Positions 51,433-59,854 of a stretch of DNA of 64,000 bases are shown piece by piece. This DNA comes from JAENVU01 sp963801105 (GTDB lineage Bacteria > Actinomycetota > Acidimicrobiia > IMCC26256 > JAENVU01), in NCBI GenBank assembly GCA_963801105.1, contig CAWDDH010000003.1:3286001-3350000 (forward strand), read 5' to 3'. Below the pieces are notes generated by a model that made no database searches, was not told the origin of the DNA, and saw only the letters and a list, made by a program, of their open reading frames with translations. The stretch's first letter is position 1. Each line of letters begins with the position of its first letter. The position numbers and the translations under genes were made by a program.

Positions 51433-52215
51433 ATGGAGCTCGAAGGCAAGGTCGCGATCGTGACCGGAGGCGGCTCGGGGCTCGGGCGGGCCAGCGCCGT
51501 GGCGCTGGCCGCGGCCGGCGCGCGGGTCGCCGTGGGCGACGTCGACGACGCCGGCGCGGTCGAGACCGTCGCGGCGATCACCGATGCCGGTGGCGATGCG
51601 TTCGCCCGTCACACGGACGTCGCGATCGCGGCGGACTGCGCCGACCTCGTGACGACGACCGTCGACCGGTACGGCGCGCTGCACGTGCTGCACAACAACG
51701 CCGGCGTGGCCTGGCCCGGCCGGGACGGATTCGCGCCGGACGTCGAACCCGACCAGTGGGACCGCGTGATCGCCATCAACCTCAGCGGCACCTTTTACTG
51801 CTGCCACTACGCGGTCCCCGTGATGGAGCGGTCGGGCGGCGGCTCCATCATCAACACGGCCTCGTCGATGGCCCACGTCCCGCTCGGCGGGATGGACGGT
51901 TACGCGGCGAGCAAGGGCGGTGTGGCGCTGCTGACCAAGTCCATGGCGCCCAACGCGGGGAAGGTCGGGATCCGCGTCAACGCGATCAGCCCCGGATACG
52001 TCGACACGCCGATGAACGAGATGATCTGGGGCAACGACGCGGTGAAGCATGCGTTCGACCTCGGACACGCCACGGGCCTCCAGGATGCGGCCGAGATCGC
52101 CGCGGTCGTGGTCTTCCTCGCGTCCGACGCCTCGCGGAGCCTCACCGGTGCGGTGCTCAACTGCGACCGTGGCTGGACCGCGTTCAAGCAGCCCGACCTC
52201 CTGCGCGAGCTCTGA
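51433..52215 (+). CDS. Short-chain dehydrogenase/reductase (SDR)
   Basis: The 260-residue classical SDR has TGGGSGLGRASAVALA (TGxxxGxG), VAVGDVDDAG (NAD-type acidic residue), LHNNAGVAW (NNAG), the catalytic serine in IINTASSMAH, YAASKGGVALL (YxxxK) and ISPGYVDTPMN. It oxidises or reduces a hydroxy/keto group using probably NAD(H). GAGTGAGGAC precedes the ATG. It lies 58 bases after the kinase gene and is convergent with a broken SnoaL-like gene. Confidence 0.94.
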   Translation: MELEGKVAIVTGGGSGLGRASAVALAAAGARVAVGDVDDAGAVETVAAITDAGGDAFARHTDVAIAADCADLVTTTVDRYGALHVLHNNAGVAWPGRDGFAPDVEPDQWDRVIAINLSGTFYCCHYAVPVMERSGGGSIINTASSMAHVPLGGMDGYAASKGGVALLTKSMAPNAGKVGIRVNAISPGYVDTPMNEMIWGNDAVKHAFDLGHATGLQDAAEIAAVVVFLASDASRSLTGAVLNCDRGWTAFKQPDLLREL

Positions 52216-52233
52216 GGCTCGCACGTTCGCCGA

Positions 52234-52657
52234 CTACGCGAAGAAGCTGCCCGGCGCGTAGCCGTCGGTCTTCACGATGCGCTCGGCGAGGAGCCACCGG
52301 TCGCCCACCGGCACCAGTCGGTCGCGGTAGCGCCCCCAGTGGTCGAGGCCGATGCCGGTGATGACCTGGAAGTAGCTCGATGCCTTCGCCGCCGCCGGGG
52401 CCGTCGACCTCGATGGTGAGGTTGGTGACGCAGTGGCGCATCTGGGTGAGTCCCGGGCGGGCCGTCGCCGACACGTCCGAGAAGAAGCGCTCCAGCGCCG
52501 GGCGTCCCTGATGCTCCGCGTCGTCGACGATCACCAGCCGACCGTCCTCGGTGAAGCACTCGATCATCTCCGCGTACCGGCCGCGGTCACCGGCATGGTT
52601 GTAGCGGGCAACGGTGTCCCGAATGCATTCCCGAGCGATCAGCTCCCACAGCTCCAT
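52234..52657 (-). pseudogene. SnoaL/NTF2-like gene with a frameshift
   Basis: From ATG 52657 the first frame reads LIARECIRDTVARYNHAGDR, then AEMIECFTEDGRLVI and TQMRHCVTNLTIEVDGPG. The matching continuation SSYFQVITGIGLDHWGRYRD and WLLAERIVKTDGYAPGSFFA is in another frame ending at 52234. The shift is in a GGCGGCGGCG run near 52390. The span is one base over a multiple of three. SnoaL-like proteins are cyclases, hydrolases or polyketide-related enzymes; the role here is unknown. Confidence 0.75.
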
Positions 52658-52769
52658 GGGCCGAATCTAGGAGCCGCCCGTCAGTCCCCGGCACCATGGC
52701 ACAGGATCGGTCCACGCGGCGGCGTCCTCGCCGAACGCGAGCGGGACTGGCGGTCGGCGTGACCGACGG

Positions 52770-55277
52770 TCACCAGGTGGGTCGTGAAGCGGCCAGCGAG
52801 CGGAACTCCTCGGCCGGGAGCGGCCGAGCGACGAAGTAGCCCTGGACCGCTTCGCACTTCAGGGCGCGGAGTTCGGCGAGCTGCTCCCGCGTCTCGACGC
52901 CTTCGGCGACGACGAACAGCCCGATGGCACGGGCGACCGTCAATGCGCTTTCCACGATCGCGCCGTCGTACGGGTCGACGCCGAGGCCCTTGATGAACGC
53001 CTGGTCGATCTTGAGGGTGTCGAACGGCAGGCTCTTCAGGTACGCGAGCGAGGAGTAGCCGGTACCGAAGTCGTCGACCGCGATGCGCAGGCCGTCCGCG
53101 TGGAACCGCGCGAGCAGGCCACGGATCGAGTCGAGGTCGTCGGCGAGGACGCTCTCGGTCATCTCGAGGGTCAGCCGGCCCGGGTCCACGCCGGCGCGGG
53201 CCACGACCTCGGCGATGGCGTCGGCGACCCCGGGCACCCTGAGCTGCTGCACCGAGACGTTCACCGAGACGCCGAGGTCCGCGAGCGCAGGCTCGCGCTC
53301 CGACCACGCGGCGAGCTGCCGGCACGCGTCACCCAGCGCCCAGAGGCCGATCTCGACGATCTGCCCGGTGTCCTCGGCGGCCCCGATGAAATCGACCGGA
53401 TTGATGCGGCCGCGTACGGGATGGTTCCACCGGATCAGCGCCTCGGCGCCGATGATCCCCCCGGTCGAGAGCCGGACGACCGGCTGGTAGTACAGCTCGA
53501 ACTCGCTGCGTTCGATCGCCCGGTGGAGATCGCTGATCAAGGCGAACCGCTCGTTGCTCCGGCGGCGCATCTCAGCGTCGTAGTACTCCACGCGGGCGTT
53601 GCCGGTCGACCGCTTGGCCCGGGCCAGGGCGAGGTCCGCATCGCGGAGCAGGTCGTCGGACGTCGCCGGAGGTCGATCCACGGCCACGCCGAGGCTGGCG
53701 CGTACGAAGAGCCCCTCGTCGCCCACGCCGACCGGTTCGGCCGTCACCGATCGCACCCGCTCGACGAAGTCGAGCGCCTCCGCGTCGTTCGCGACGCTGC
53801 CGAGGGCCACGAACTCGTCGCTGCCCGTCCGGGCGACCGTCTCGTCCGGCGTCGTGGCCACGCGCAGACGCGCCGCGAGCTCCCCGAGCACGACGTCGCC
53901 GGCGGCCTGCCCGTGCGTGTCGTTCACGAGCTTGAAATCGTCGAGGTCGACGGCGACGACGATCACCGACCGGTGATCACGCTCGGCCTGGGCCGAGACG
54001 AGAGTCAGCCGGTCCCCCAGGAGCAGTCGGTTCGGGAGACCGGTGAGCGCGTCGTGCAGGACCTGGTGGGCCAGGCGGTCCTCCGCCTCCTTGCGCCGGG
54101 TGATATCGCGCGAAATGCCCTCCACGGCGATGAGCTGGCCGTCGTCGTCACGGATCAGGGTGAGCTGCTGGTTCACCCAGCCGAGACTCCCGTCCTTGCG
54201 CCGCACCGCGACGTCGACGGGCTCGTCGAGCAGGTCCGCCTGGTAGCGCTCTTCCAACCTCGCAGAGTTGGCCGAGTCGACGAGGCGGTCGATGAGCGTC
54301 GGATCGTCGTACAGCTCCTCGGGCGTGAAGCCCGTCACCGCTCGCGAGGCCGGGCTCACGTATTCGAAGTGCGGGCTGGGAACCAGGGCGTAGCGGTAGA
54401 TCAGGTCGGCAGCGTTCTCGGCGATGAGTCGGAACCGCTGCTCACTGGCACGGATCGCCGCGTCGGCCGTGTATCGCTCGGTGACGTCCTGGGCGACGCC
54501 GATGACCCGTCGCGGGGTCCCGTCGGCCTCGCACTCCGGCTCGGCCCAGACGTGGAGCCACCGGATCGACCCGTCCCGCCACAGGATGCGCAAGTCGAGC
54601 TCGAAGACGCGCCGGCCCGCGAGCGCCCCGATCAAGGATTCGCGGAGCTGGTCCCGGTCACCGGGATGGACAATCGACATGAACAGCTCGATGGTGATCG
54701 CCGTCGACTCGTCGATCTCCAGGATTCGGTGGCACTCCTTGGACAAGAAGAGCCCACGGGGTTCGCCGAGGGTCAGGATCCACGTTCCGGTCCGGCTCAG
54801 CGTCTCAGCCTTCTCGAGCAGCCCGAGGGTCTGCTCGAGCGCTGCGTCGCGGGCGCGTAGTTGTGCCTCGGCGCGTGTGCGCTCGCCGATGTCCCGGGCG
54901 ATGGACGACGCACCGGCGACCCGGCCGTCCGCGTCATGGATCGGCGATACGGTCACCGAGACGTCGACCCCCGAGCCGTCCTTGTGGCGTCGGACGCTCG
55001 CGAGGCGCTCGACCCGCTCACCGCGCGCGACCGCCGCGAGCACGCTCTCGAACTCACGCGCGCGTTCGGAAGGCACGATGACCGACATCCGGCGCCCGAG
55101 CACCTCGGTCGCCGACCAGCCGTACATTCGCTCGGCGGCCGCGTTCCAGCTGAGGATCGTCCCGTCGAGGGCCTCGCCGATGATCGCGTCGTTGCTCGAC
55201 TCCACGATCGCCGCGAGCTGCTCCAGCGTCGCCCGGGCCATCGTGTCGCGAATGGGCGCGAACTCCTTATTCCGCAC
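52770..55277 (-). CDS. PAS-PAS-PAS-GGDEF-EAL signalling protein
   Basis: The 835-residue protein begins with PAS domains (IVESSNDAIIGEALDGTIL; then a second around 140-270 and a third around 280-400 with FRLIAENAADLIYRY). A degenerate GGDEF domain follows (ARTGSDEFVALG, GSDEF), then a complete EAL domain with GAEALIRWNHP (EAL) and AVDDFGTGYSSL. EAL domains hydrolyse c-di-GMP; a modified GGDEF often binds GTP as a regulatory site. It is probably a soluble sensor-phosphodiesterase, since no membrane helices are seen. Confidence 0.92.
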   Translation of the reverse strand: MRNKEFAPIRDTMARATLEQLAAIVESSNDAIIGEALDGTILSWNAAAERMYGWSATEVLGRRMSVIVPSERAREFESVLAAVARGERVERLASVRRHKDGSGVDVSVTVSPIHDADGRVAGASSIARDIGERTRAEAQLRARDAALEQTLGLLEKAETLSRTGTWILTLGEPRGLFLSKECHRILEIDESTAITIELFMSIVHPGDRDQLRESLIGALAGRRVFELDLRILWRDGSIRWLHVWAEPECEADGTPRRVIGVAQDVTERYTADAAIRASEQRFRLIAENAADLIYRYALVPSPHFEYVSPASRAVTGFTPEELYDDPTLIDRLVDSANSARLEERYQADLLDEPVDVAVRRKDGSLGWVNQQLTLIRDDDGQLIAVEGISRDITRRKEAEDRLAHQVLHDALTGLPNRLLLGDRLTLVSAQAERDHRSVIVVAVDLDDFKLVNDTHGQAAGDVVLGELAARLRVATTPDETVARTGSDEFVALGSVANDAEALDFVERVRSVTAEPVGVGDEGLFVRASLGVAVDRPPATSDDLLRDADLALARAKRSTGNARVEYYDAEMRRRSNERFALISDLHRAIERSEFELYYQPVVRLSTGGIIGAEALIRWNHPVRGRINPVDFIGAAEDTGQIVEIGLWALGDACRQLAAWSEREPALADLGVSVNVSVQQLRVPGVADAIAEVVARAGVDPGRLTLEMTESVLADDLDSIRGLLARFHADGLRIAVDDFGTGYSSLAYLKSLPFDTLKIDQAFIKGLGVDPYDGAIVESALTVARAIGLFVVAEGVETREQLAELRALKCEAVQGYFVARPLPAEEFRSLAASRPTW

Positions 55278-55503
55278 GGAGATCCTCGGTGCGACCGCTC
55301 CCTACCACGCGTTCCCTGATCGGATGTGTTCTCATCCGATACCTCACATCCGCAGCCCTGGCCCTGGTCTCGAACCCGGCCTTCGTCTCGGTCAGACCTT
55401 CGTCAGGTGGGGTCACGACCTTGAGGCCGACTCGCCCCCTTCGAACCCGGTGGCGACCGAGGCCGGCCTACAGACATGCGCCAGACCAGCCGATCCGTGA
55501 GCG

Positions 55504-57123
55504 ATGTCGGATCCGGGGACCTTCGATCCCGAAGTCGTGGAGACCGCCTGCCGGGCGCTGCTGCGAGGACATCCCGACGCGCCCGTCGCGGCGATCGGAG
55601 AACTGGGAATGTTCGTGCCGGTCCCCGAATCACTCGACGTCGGCGCCCATCCGGTGATGGCGGGACGGTCGGCACTCGACCTCGTCGTCCCGGCAGACCG
55701 GGCCACGGTCATCGCCGCCGGCGAGCGGGTTCGTCAGGCCGGGATGACGAGGCTCGTGATACGGCTCGCCAGCAACCCCACGGTCGAGCTGTGGGCGCAC
55801 CTCTTCGACGTGCGACGGAGGCACGGCGCGCTTCTCGCGGTGCTCGTCGGCGCCGGCCCGATCTCCACCGCCGCGCCCCTCCCTGCCGAGCCGGTCCTGC
55901 GGCCACGCCTGTTCCGCATGCGCAAGAACGACATCGCAACCTTGACCCAGGTCGACGAGGCGGTGACCGGCATCCTCGGCTGGCGTCCTGAGGATCTCAT
56001 CGGACGGGGATCGCTCGATCTCGTCCACCCCGAGGACCAGACCCGCGGCATCGAGCACTGGATGGAGATGCTCGGCGCGCCGGGCAGCCGGCGTCGGCTC
56101 CGGCTCCGGCATCGCCATACCGATGGCAGATGGGTCTGGCTGGAGCTGACGAACACGAACCGGCTCGACGATCCGGACGACCCGTGCATCGAGACCGAGG
56201 CCGTCGACATCTCCGACGAGATGGCGGCGCACGAAGCGGTCCGAACCCGCGAGCAGCTGCTCCGCCGCCTCGCAGAGACGATGCCGCTCGGCCTGATGCA
56301 CGTCGACGGCGATCGACGCGTCGTGTACGCCAACGAACGGCTCGAGCAGGTCCTCGGCGCGGCCACCGGCGACACGGTGGACGCGCAACTCGAGCACGTG
56401 ATCCAGGCCGATCGGGCGGCGCTCGACGCCGCGCTCACCGCCGTGCTCGACCAGGGCCGCGACGCCGACCTCGAGGTCCGTGTCCACATCCCCGAGCAGG
56501 CCGGCGAGCGCCGCGCCCGGCTGCGCCTGGGTGCGCTGGTCGACGACGACGGCAGATCTCTCGGCGCGGTCGCGTGCGTCGACGACGTCACCGAACGCGC
56601 GCGCCTGTACGCGGAGCTCGAGCACCGCGCCGAGTTCGACGTCCTCACGGAGTGCCGCAGCCGGTCGTCGATCATGAACGCGCTGGAGCAAGCGCTCGAG
56701 AAGGGACCGGTCGCCGCCGTCTTCATGGATCTCGACGGGTTCAAGGACGTCAACGACCTCTACGGGCACGCGACGGGCGACGCCGTCCTCGAGATCGTCG
56801 GGCAGCGACTTCGCAGCGTTGTCCGCCCCCATGACATCGTCGGTCGGCTCGGGGGCGACGAGTTCCTGGTCGTGGGCACCGGCGCCGTCGATGCATCGGC
56901 CGCAATCGCGTGGGCCGAGCGACTCGCCGCGCGCGTCCGCGAGCCGCTCACCGTCGGATCAGTGCGCGTCTCGGTCCGGGCGAGCATCGGTGTCGCACTC
57001 TCCGGTGAGAACGCCAACGCCGAACGGCTCGTCGCCGACGCCGACGTCGCGATGTACGAAGCAAAGCGCACCGGCTCGGGCCCACGGCTCTACACCCCGT
57101 CCCTGCGCCGTCACGCCGACTGA
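55504..57123 (+). CDS. PAS-GGDEF diguanylate cyclase
   Basis: The 539-residue protein has PAS-like sensor domains (GWRPEDLIGRGSLDLVHPED with a PAC tail; then LLRRLAETMPLGLMHVDGDR) and a GGDEF domain at the C-terminus. The latter has AVFMDLDGFKDVNDLYGHAT (metal Asp, substrate loop) and GRLGGDEFLVVG (intact GGDEF). It should make c-di-GMP. It is divergent from the EAL protein with a 226-base gap, so this is a synthetase/phosphodiesterase pair. Confidence 0.92.
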   Translation: MSDPGTFDPEVVETACRALLRGHPDAPVAAIGELGMFVPVPESLDVGAHPVMAGRSALDLVVPADRATVIAAGERVRQAGMTRLVIRLASNPTVELWAHLFDVRRRHGALLAVLVGAGPISTAAPLPAEPVLRPRLFRMRKNDIATLTQVDEAVTGILGWRPEDLIGRGSLDLVHPEDQTRGIEHWMEMLGAPGSRRRLRLRHRHTDGRWVWLELTNTNRLDDPDDPCIETEAVDISDEMAAHEAVRTREQLLRRLAETMPLGLMHVDGDRRVVYANERLEQVLGAATGDTVDAQLEHVIQADRAALDAALTAVLDQGRDADLEVRVHIPEQAGERRARLRLGALVDDDGRSLGAVACVDDVTERARLYAELEHRAEFDVLTECRSRSSIMNALEQALEKGPVAAVFMDLDGFKDVNDLYGHATGDAVLEIVGQRLRSVVRPHDIVGRLGGDEFLVVGTGAVDASAAIAWAERLAARVREPLTVGSVRVSVRASIGVALSGENANAERLVADADVAMYEAKRTGSGPRLYTPSLRRHAD

Positions 57124-57262
57124 CTCGGGCCGGCCCATCCAGGGCGACGCGCTCGGTAGCGTGCGGGCATCGGACACGGGGAGGCGGTCATGCCCACGAC
57201 CCCACGAACCGCTCCGCGCCCATGGCGCGTGCGCGACGCCGCGTTTCCACAGGTCACACGGG

Positions 57263-57335
57263 TGGGGCCGGATGGGATCGAACCATCGACCGAGGGATTA
57301 TGAGTCCCCTGCTCTGACCACTGAGCTACGGCCCC
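57263..57335 (-). tRNA. tRNA with anticodon CAT (elongator Met or Ile2)
   Basis: A complete cloverleaf: acceptor GGGGCCG/CGGCCCC with discriminator A, D-arm GCTC/GAGC, anticodon loop CTCATAA and T-loop TTCGATC. A CAT anticodon is shared by elongator tRNA-Met and by tRNA-Ile2 (modified to lysidine); the sequence alone does not decide, and it is not an initiator because it lacks the GGG/CCC anticodon stem pairs. A -10 box TACAGT lies 10 bases upstream of its 5' end. The terminal CCA is not encoded. Its 5' half is repeated at 59629-59671. Confidence 0.95.
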
Positions 57336-57340
57336 GCTGA
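57298..57340 (-). repeat. Direct repeat, copy 1 (5' half of the CAT tRNA)
   Basis: Forty-three bases, covering the tRNA from its 5' flank to the anticodon loop, are identical to 59629-59671, in the same orientation. Weaker similarity (12 of 19) continues through the TACAGT promoter box. Confidence 0.9.
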
Positions 57341-57450
57341 AACGCACTGTATTGCCGGGTGTTCTCGCGACGACGTGCTCGGCGCTGCAGGAGCACAACG
57401 CTCCTCTACCAAGAGATTCCACGGATGGTCGCGCCTTCGACCGCGCGGGC

Positions 57451-59317
57451 TCACGGTGGCACGCTCCTCCCAGGTGTCGCGTCGATCATCGGAAGGAGCC
57501 ACCTCCCGACCACATCTGCACCGGCCGGCGTCAGATGGACCCCGTCGAACCGAAGCTTCACGCCGCGGAGAGCCTCCAAGTAACGTCCTCCGGGGCAGAT
57601 CAGGCGATGGAGGTCGACAACCGAGACGTTGGTCGGATGACGACGAGCCATCGAGCGAATCACGCGGTTGGCCGCACCTACGCGTCCTGCGTCGTAGGGC
57701 CCGTGGTCCATCGCCTTCGGTGCACTCCGGGTCACGCGGTGTGGAACAGGGCAACGTGACGAGGATGATCCGTCGTCCACCACCTCCGAGCATGTCGACC
57801 AGCTTGTCGAGCTGCTGCGTGTAGAGCGCGTTCCACGGTTGACTGCCAGGAGAGAGGACTTTGCCCGTGCCCGTCGGGATGACATCGAAGAGGTCCCAAA
57901 TGCCATCCAGGACGACAACCTTGTCCGGGTTGTTGAGCCCGACGGCGAGCCGCCAGCCCTTCTCCCAATTGCAGTCCGCTGCGAACTCGGATTCGAAGGT
58001 GAGCGCGCCATGGATGATTCGGCAGCCCGGTGTGACCACGATGCCGAAGTGGCCACCTGCTCTCTGGAGTCCCGGAGCCAGCCGGCCCGCAAATGAGTCG
58101 CCTAGTAGGAGGAAGTCGTCGTCGGGGGACGGACGGAGCGACTCGGCAGAGTAGGAGTCCTGGGCCCGACCTGGCAAGAGGAAGGCGCCGAGGAGAAGGA
58201 GTGCGGCGGCCGACGGGGCGACGATGGCCCAGAGTCGGGTTGAGCCTGCGCCTCGTCGGATCGGCTTCTCGACGAAACGGTAGGAGACGACGGCGATGGC
58301 GCAGGCGACCGCGAAGCGGAGCAGGAACAACGGCCAGCCGTCGAGGCCGGTGACGTCCTGGTCGAGGACGACGTCGACCGGCCAGTGCCAGAGGTAGAGG
58401 CCGTAGCTGATGAGCCCGGCCCAGCACAGGGGGGTGAACGAGAGGAGTCGGGCGATGGGTCCCGGTCGGGGGTGAACCGCGGCAGCGATCACGAATGCGC
58501 CGCCGATCGCGGCGCAGAGGAAGCCGCCGCGGTAGAGCTGGGGCGAATCTCCCCCCAAGCTGGTCCACAGCATCGCGAGGCCCACCACGCTGAGGAGTCC
58601 GGCGGCCTCGAGCGCAATCCGGCCCTGCCGGCCGCGAATGTGACCTCGGTTCGCGATGGCTGCGGCGACGGCGATGCCCGCGAAAAGCGCCGTCGCTCGG
58701 GTGTCGGTACCGAAGTAGACGCGTGAGGTGTTTGCCCCGTCGTAGAGGGAGACCATGAGCACTGTGGAGGCAGTACCGAGCGCGAGCGCCAGCACGAGCA
58801 CCGTCCCCGCGATTGGTCGACCGCGACGCCATCGAACGATCCCAAGGACCAGGAGCGGCCAGAGGACGTAGAACTGCTCCTCGATCGCGAGGCTCCAGGT
58901 GTGCTCGAGTGGCGTGGGGGTCAGGAACAGGTCGAAGTAGTTTCGGCTCGCAAGGATGAATCGCCAGTTCGCGACGTAACCAACCGTCGCGAGCGCGTCG
59001 GAGTGGACACGTGCCTGGGTGAGTCCGTCGGCGACCACCGCCGACCAGGCAAGTACCGCGGCGAGCATGAGCCCCAGGGCCGGGAGCAGTCGCCGCGCTC
59101 GGCGAGCCCAGAACGCTCCGAGGGCGATCGTGTGGGTGCGGGTCTCCTCGGCGAGGAGGAGCGAGGTAATGAGGAACCCCGAGAGAACGAAGAAGAGGTC
59201 AACGCCCAGATAGCCGCCCGCAAGTAGCTCACTGTGAAACAGCATCACGCCGATGACTGCGACCCCACGCAACCCGTCCAGCGCGCGGACGTGCGGAATC
59301 GACACACGGTTCGTCAT
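57451..59317 (-). CDS. OafA/YrhL acyltransferase with SGNH domain, one frameshift
   Basis: The membrane half is intact: ALDGLRGVAVIGVMLFHS, YLGVDLFFVLSGFLITSLLL, FWARRARRLLPALGL, WSLAIEEQFYVLWPLLVLG, about ten helices. An SGNH domain begins DDDFLLLGDSFAGRL. After VTLPCSTPRDPECTEG the homology moves to another frame (AMDHGPYDAGRVGAANRVI, RGVKLRFDGVHLTPAGAD with the terminal Asp/His) ending at 57451. The shift is near 57705-57722. The gene lies between the CAT tRNA and the copy of its 5' half. It is related in design to the acyltransferase at 9.7 kb but not a recent copy. Confidence 0.85.
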
Positions 59318-59554
59318 GGGCTGGACATGTTCGCAGACCGCTGGAGACGCCAGCCGCGCCAGTCGCGTCCCCCGGGTGTCCAGACAAGGCCCGTCGAGAC
59401 GCGCCGCTTGCGCAATGCTCCCGCATCGCTGAGGACCTTGGTGCCGGACTCATGGTCGACGCGGACCGCTCGGCGGTCGCGGATCTCGTCACCCGGTCGC
59501 ACTGCTGGGCGGGAACGGCCTAACCGAGAGGTCACCTCGAACCCGACGCGACAG

Positions 59555-59616
59555 CAAGGGATTCGTGTCGCGACGCTCGACCGTGACCTGGGCAAACGGC
59601 CACTAGCACAGCGCAC
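59555..59616. repeat. Dispersed repeat copy R1
   Basis: Begins AGCAAGGGATTCGTGTCGCG, continues through CGACGCTCGACCGTGACCTG and ends near AGCACAGCGCACAGG. It aligns with the copies at 61341 and 63719 and lies 12 bases before the tRNA half-copy. Part of a 537-base gene-free stretch (59318-59854) in which I otherwise see only the tRNA fragment and the cyclase promoter. Confidence 0.75.
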
Positions 59617-59628
59617 AGGCCCAGGCGG

Positions 59629-59671
59629 TTATGAGTCCCCTGCTCTGACCACTGAGCTACGGCCCCGCTGA
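59629..59671 (-). repeat. Direct repeat, copy 2 (tRNA 5' half without 3' half)
   Basis: Identical to 57298-57340. It includes the acceptor 5' strand, D arm and anticodon loop, and its TACAGT promoter box also survives, but the sequence on the 3' side is unrelated to a tRNA. This could be the scar of an insertion into the tRNA gene. Confidence 0.88.
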
Positions 59672-59841
59672 TTCGTACTGTACGAGCGGGTAGCTCGAGG
59701 CGATCGCATCCGTCCCTCCCGTTCAACAGGAATGACCGGTCGGCGACGGCCGATGCGGAACGGTCCGCCCCGTCCGGCAGGCGCCGGGACCTCGAGAGGA
59801 GCGCGCCCACCGTCTCCAGAGTCGGTCCGGCCGGTGTCCGG

Positions 59842-59847
59842 TACCGT
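59842..59847 (+). promoter_or_regulatory. -10 box of a leaderless promoter for the hydrolase-cyclase gene
   Basis: TACCGT lies seven bases before the GTG at 59855, matching the spacing seen at other genes in this window. Confidence 0.55.
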
Positions 59848-59854
59848 TTGCAGG

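Noticed and set aside
55278..55503. Remnant tRNA suggested by TTCGAAC-like stretches between the two GGDEF-type genes
   Set aside because: Only isolated T-loop-like bases; no acceptor or anticodon stem could be built.
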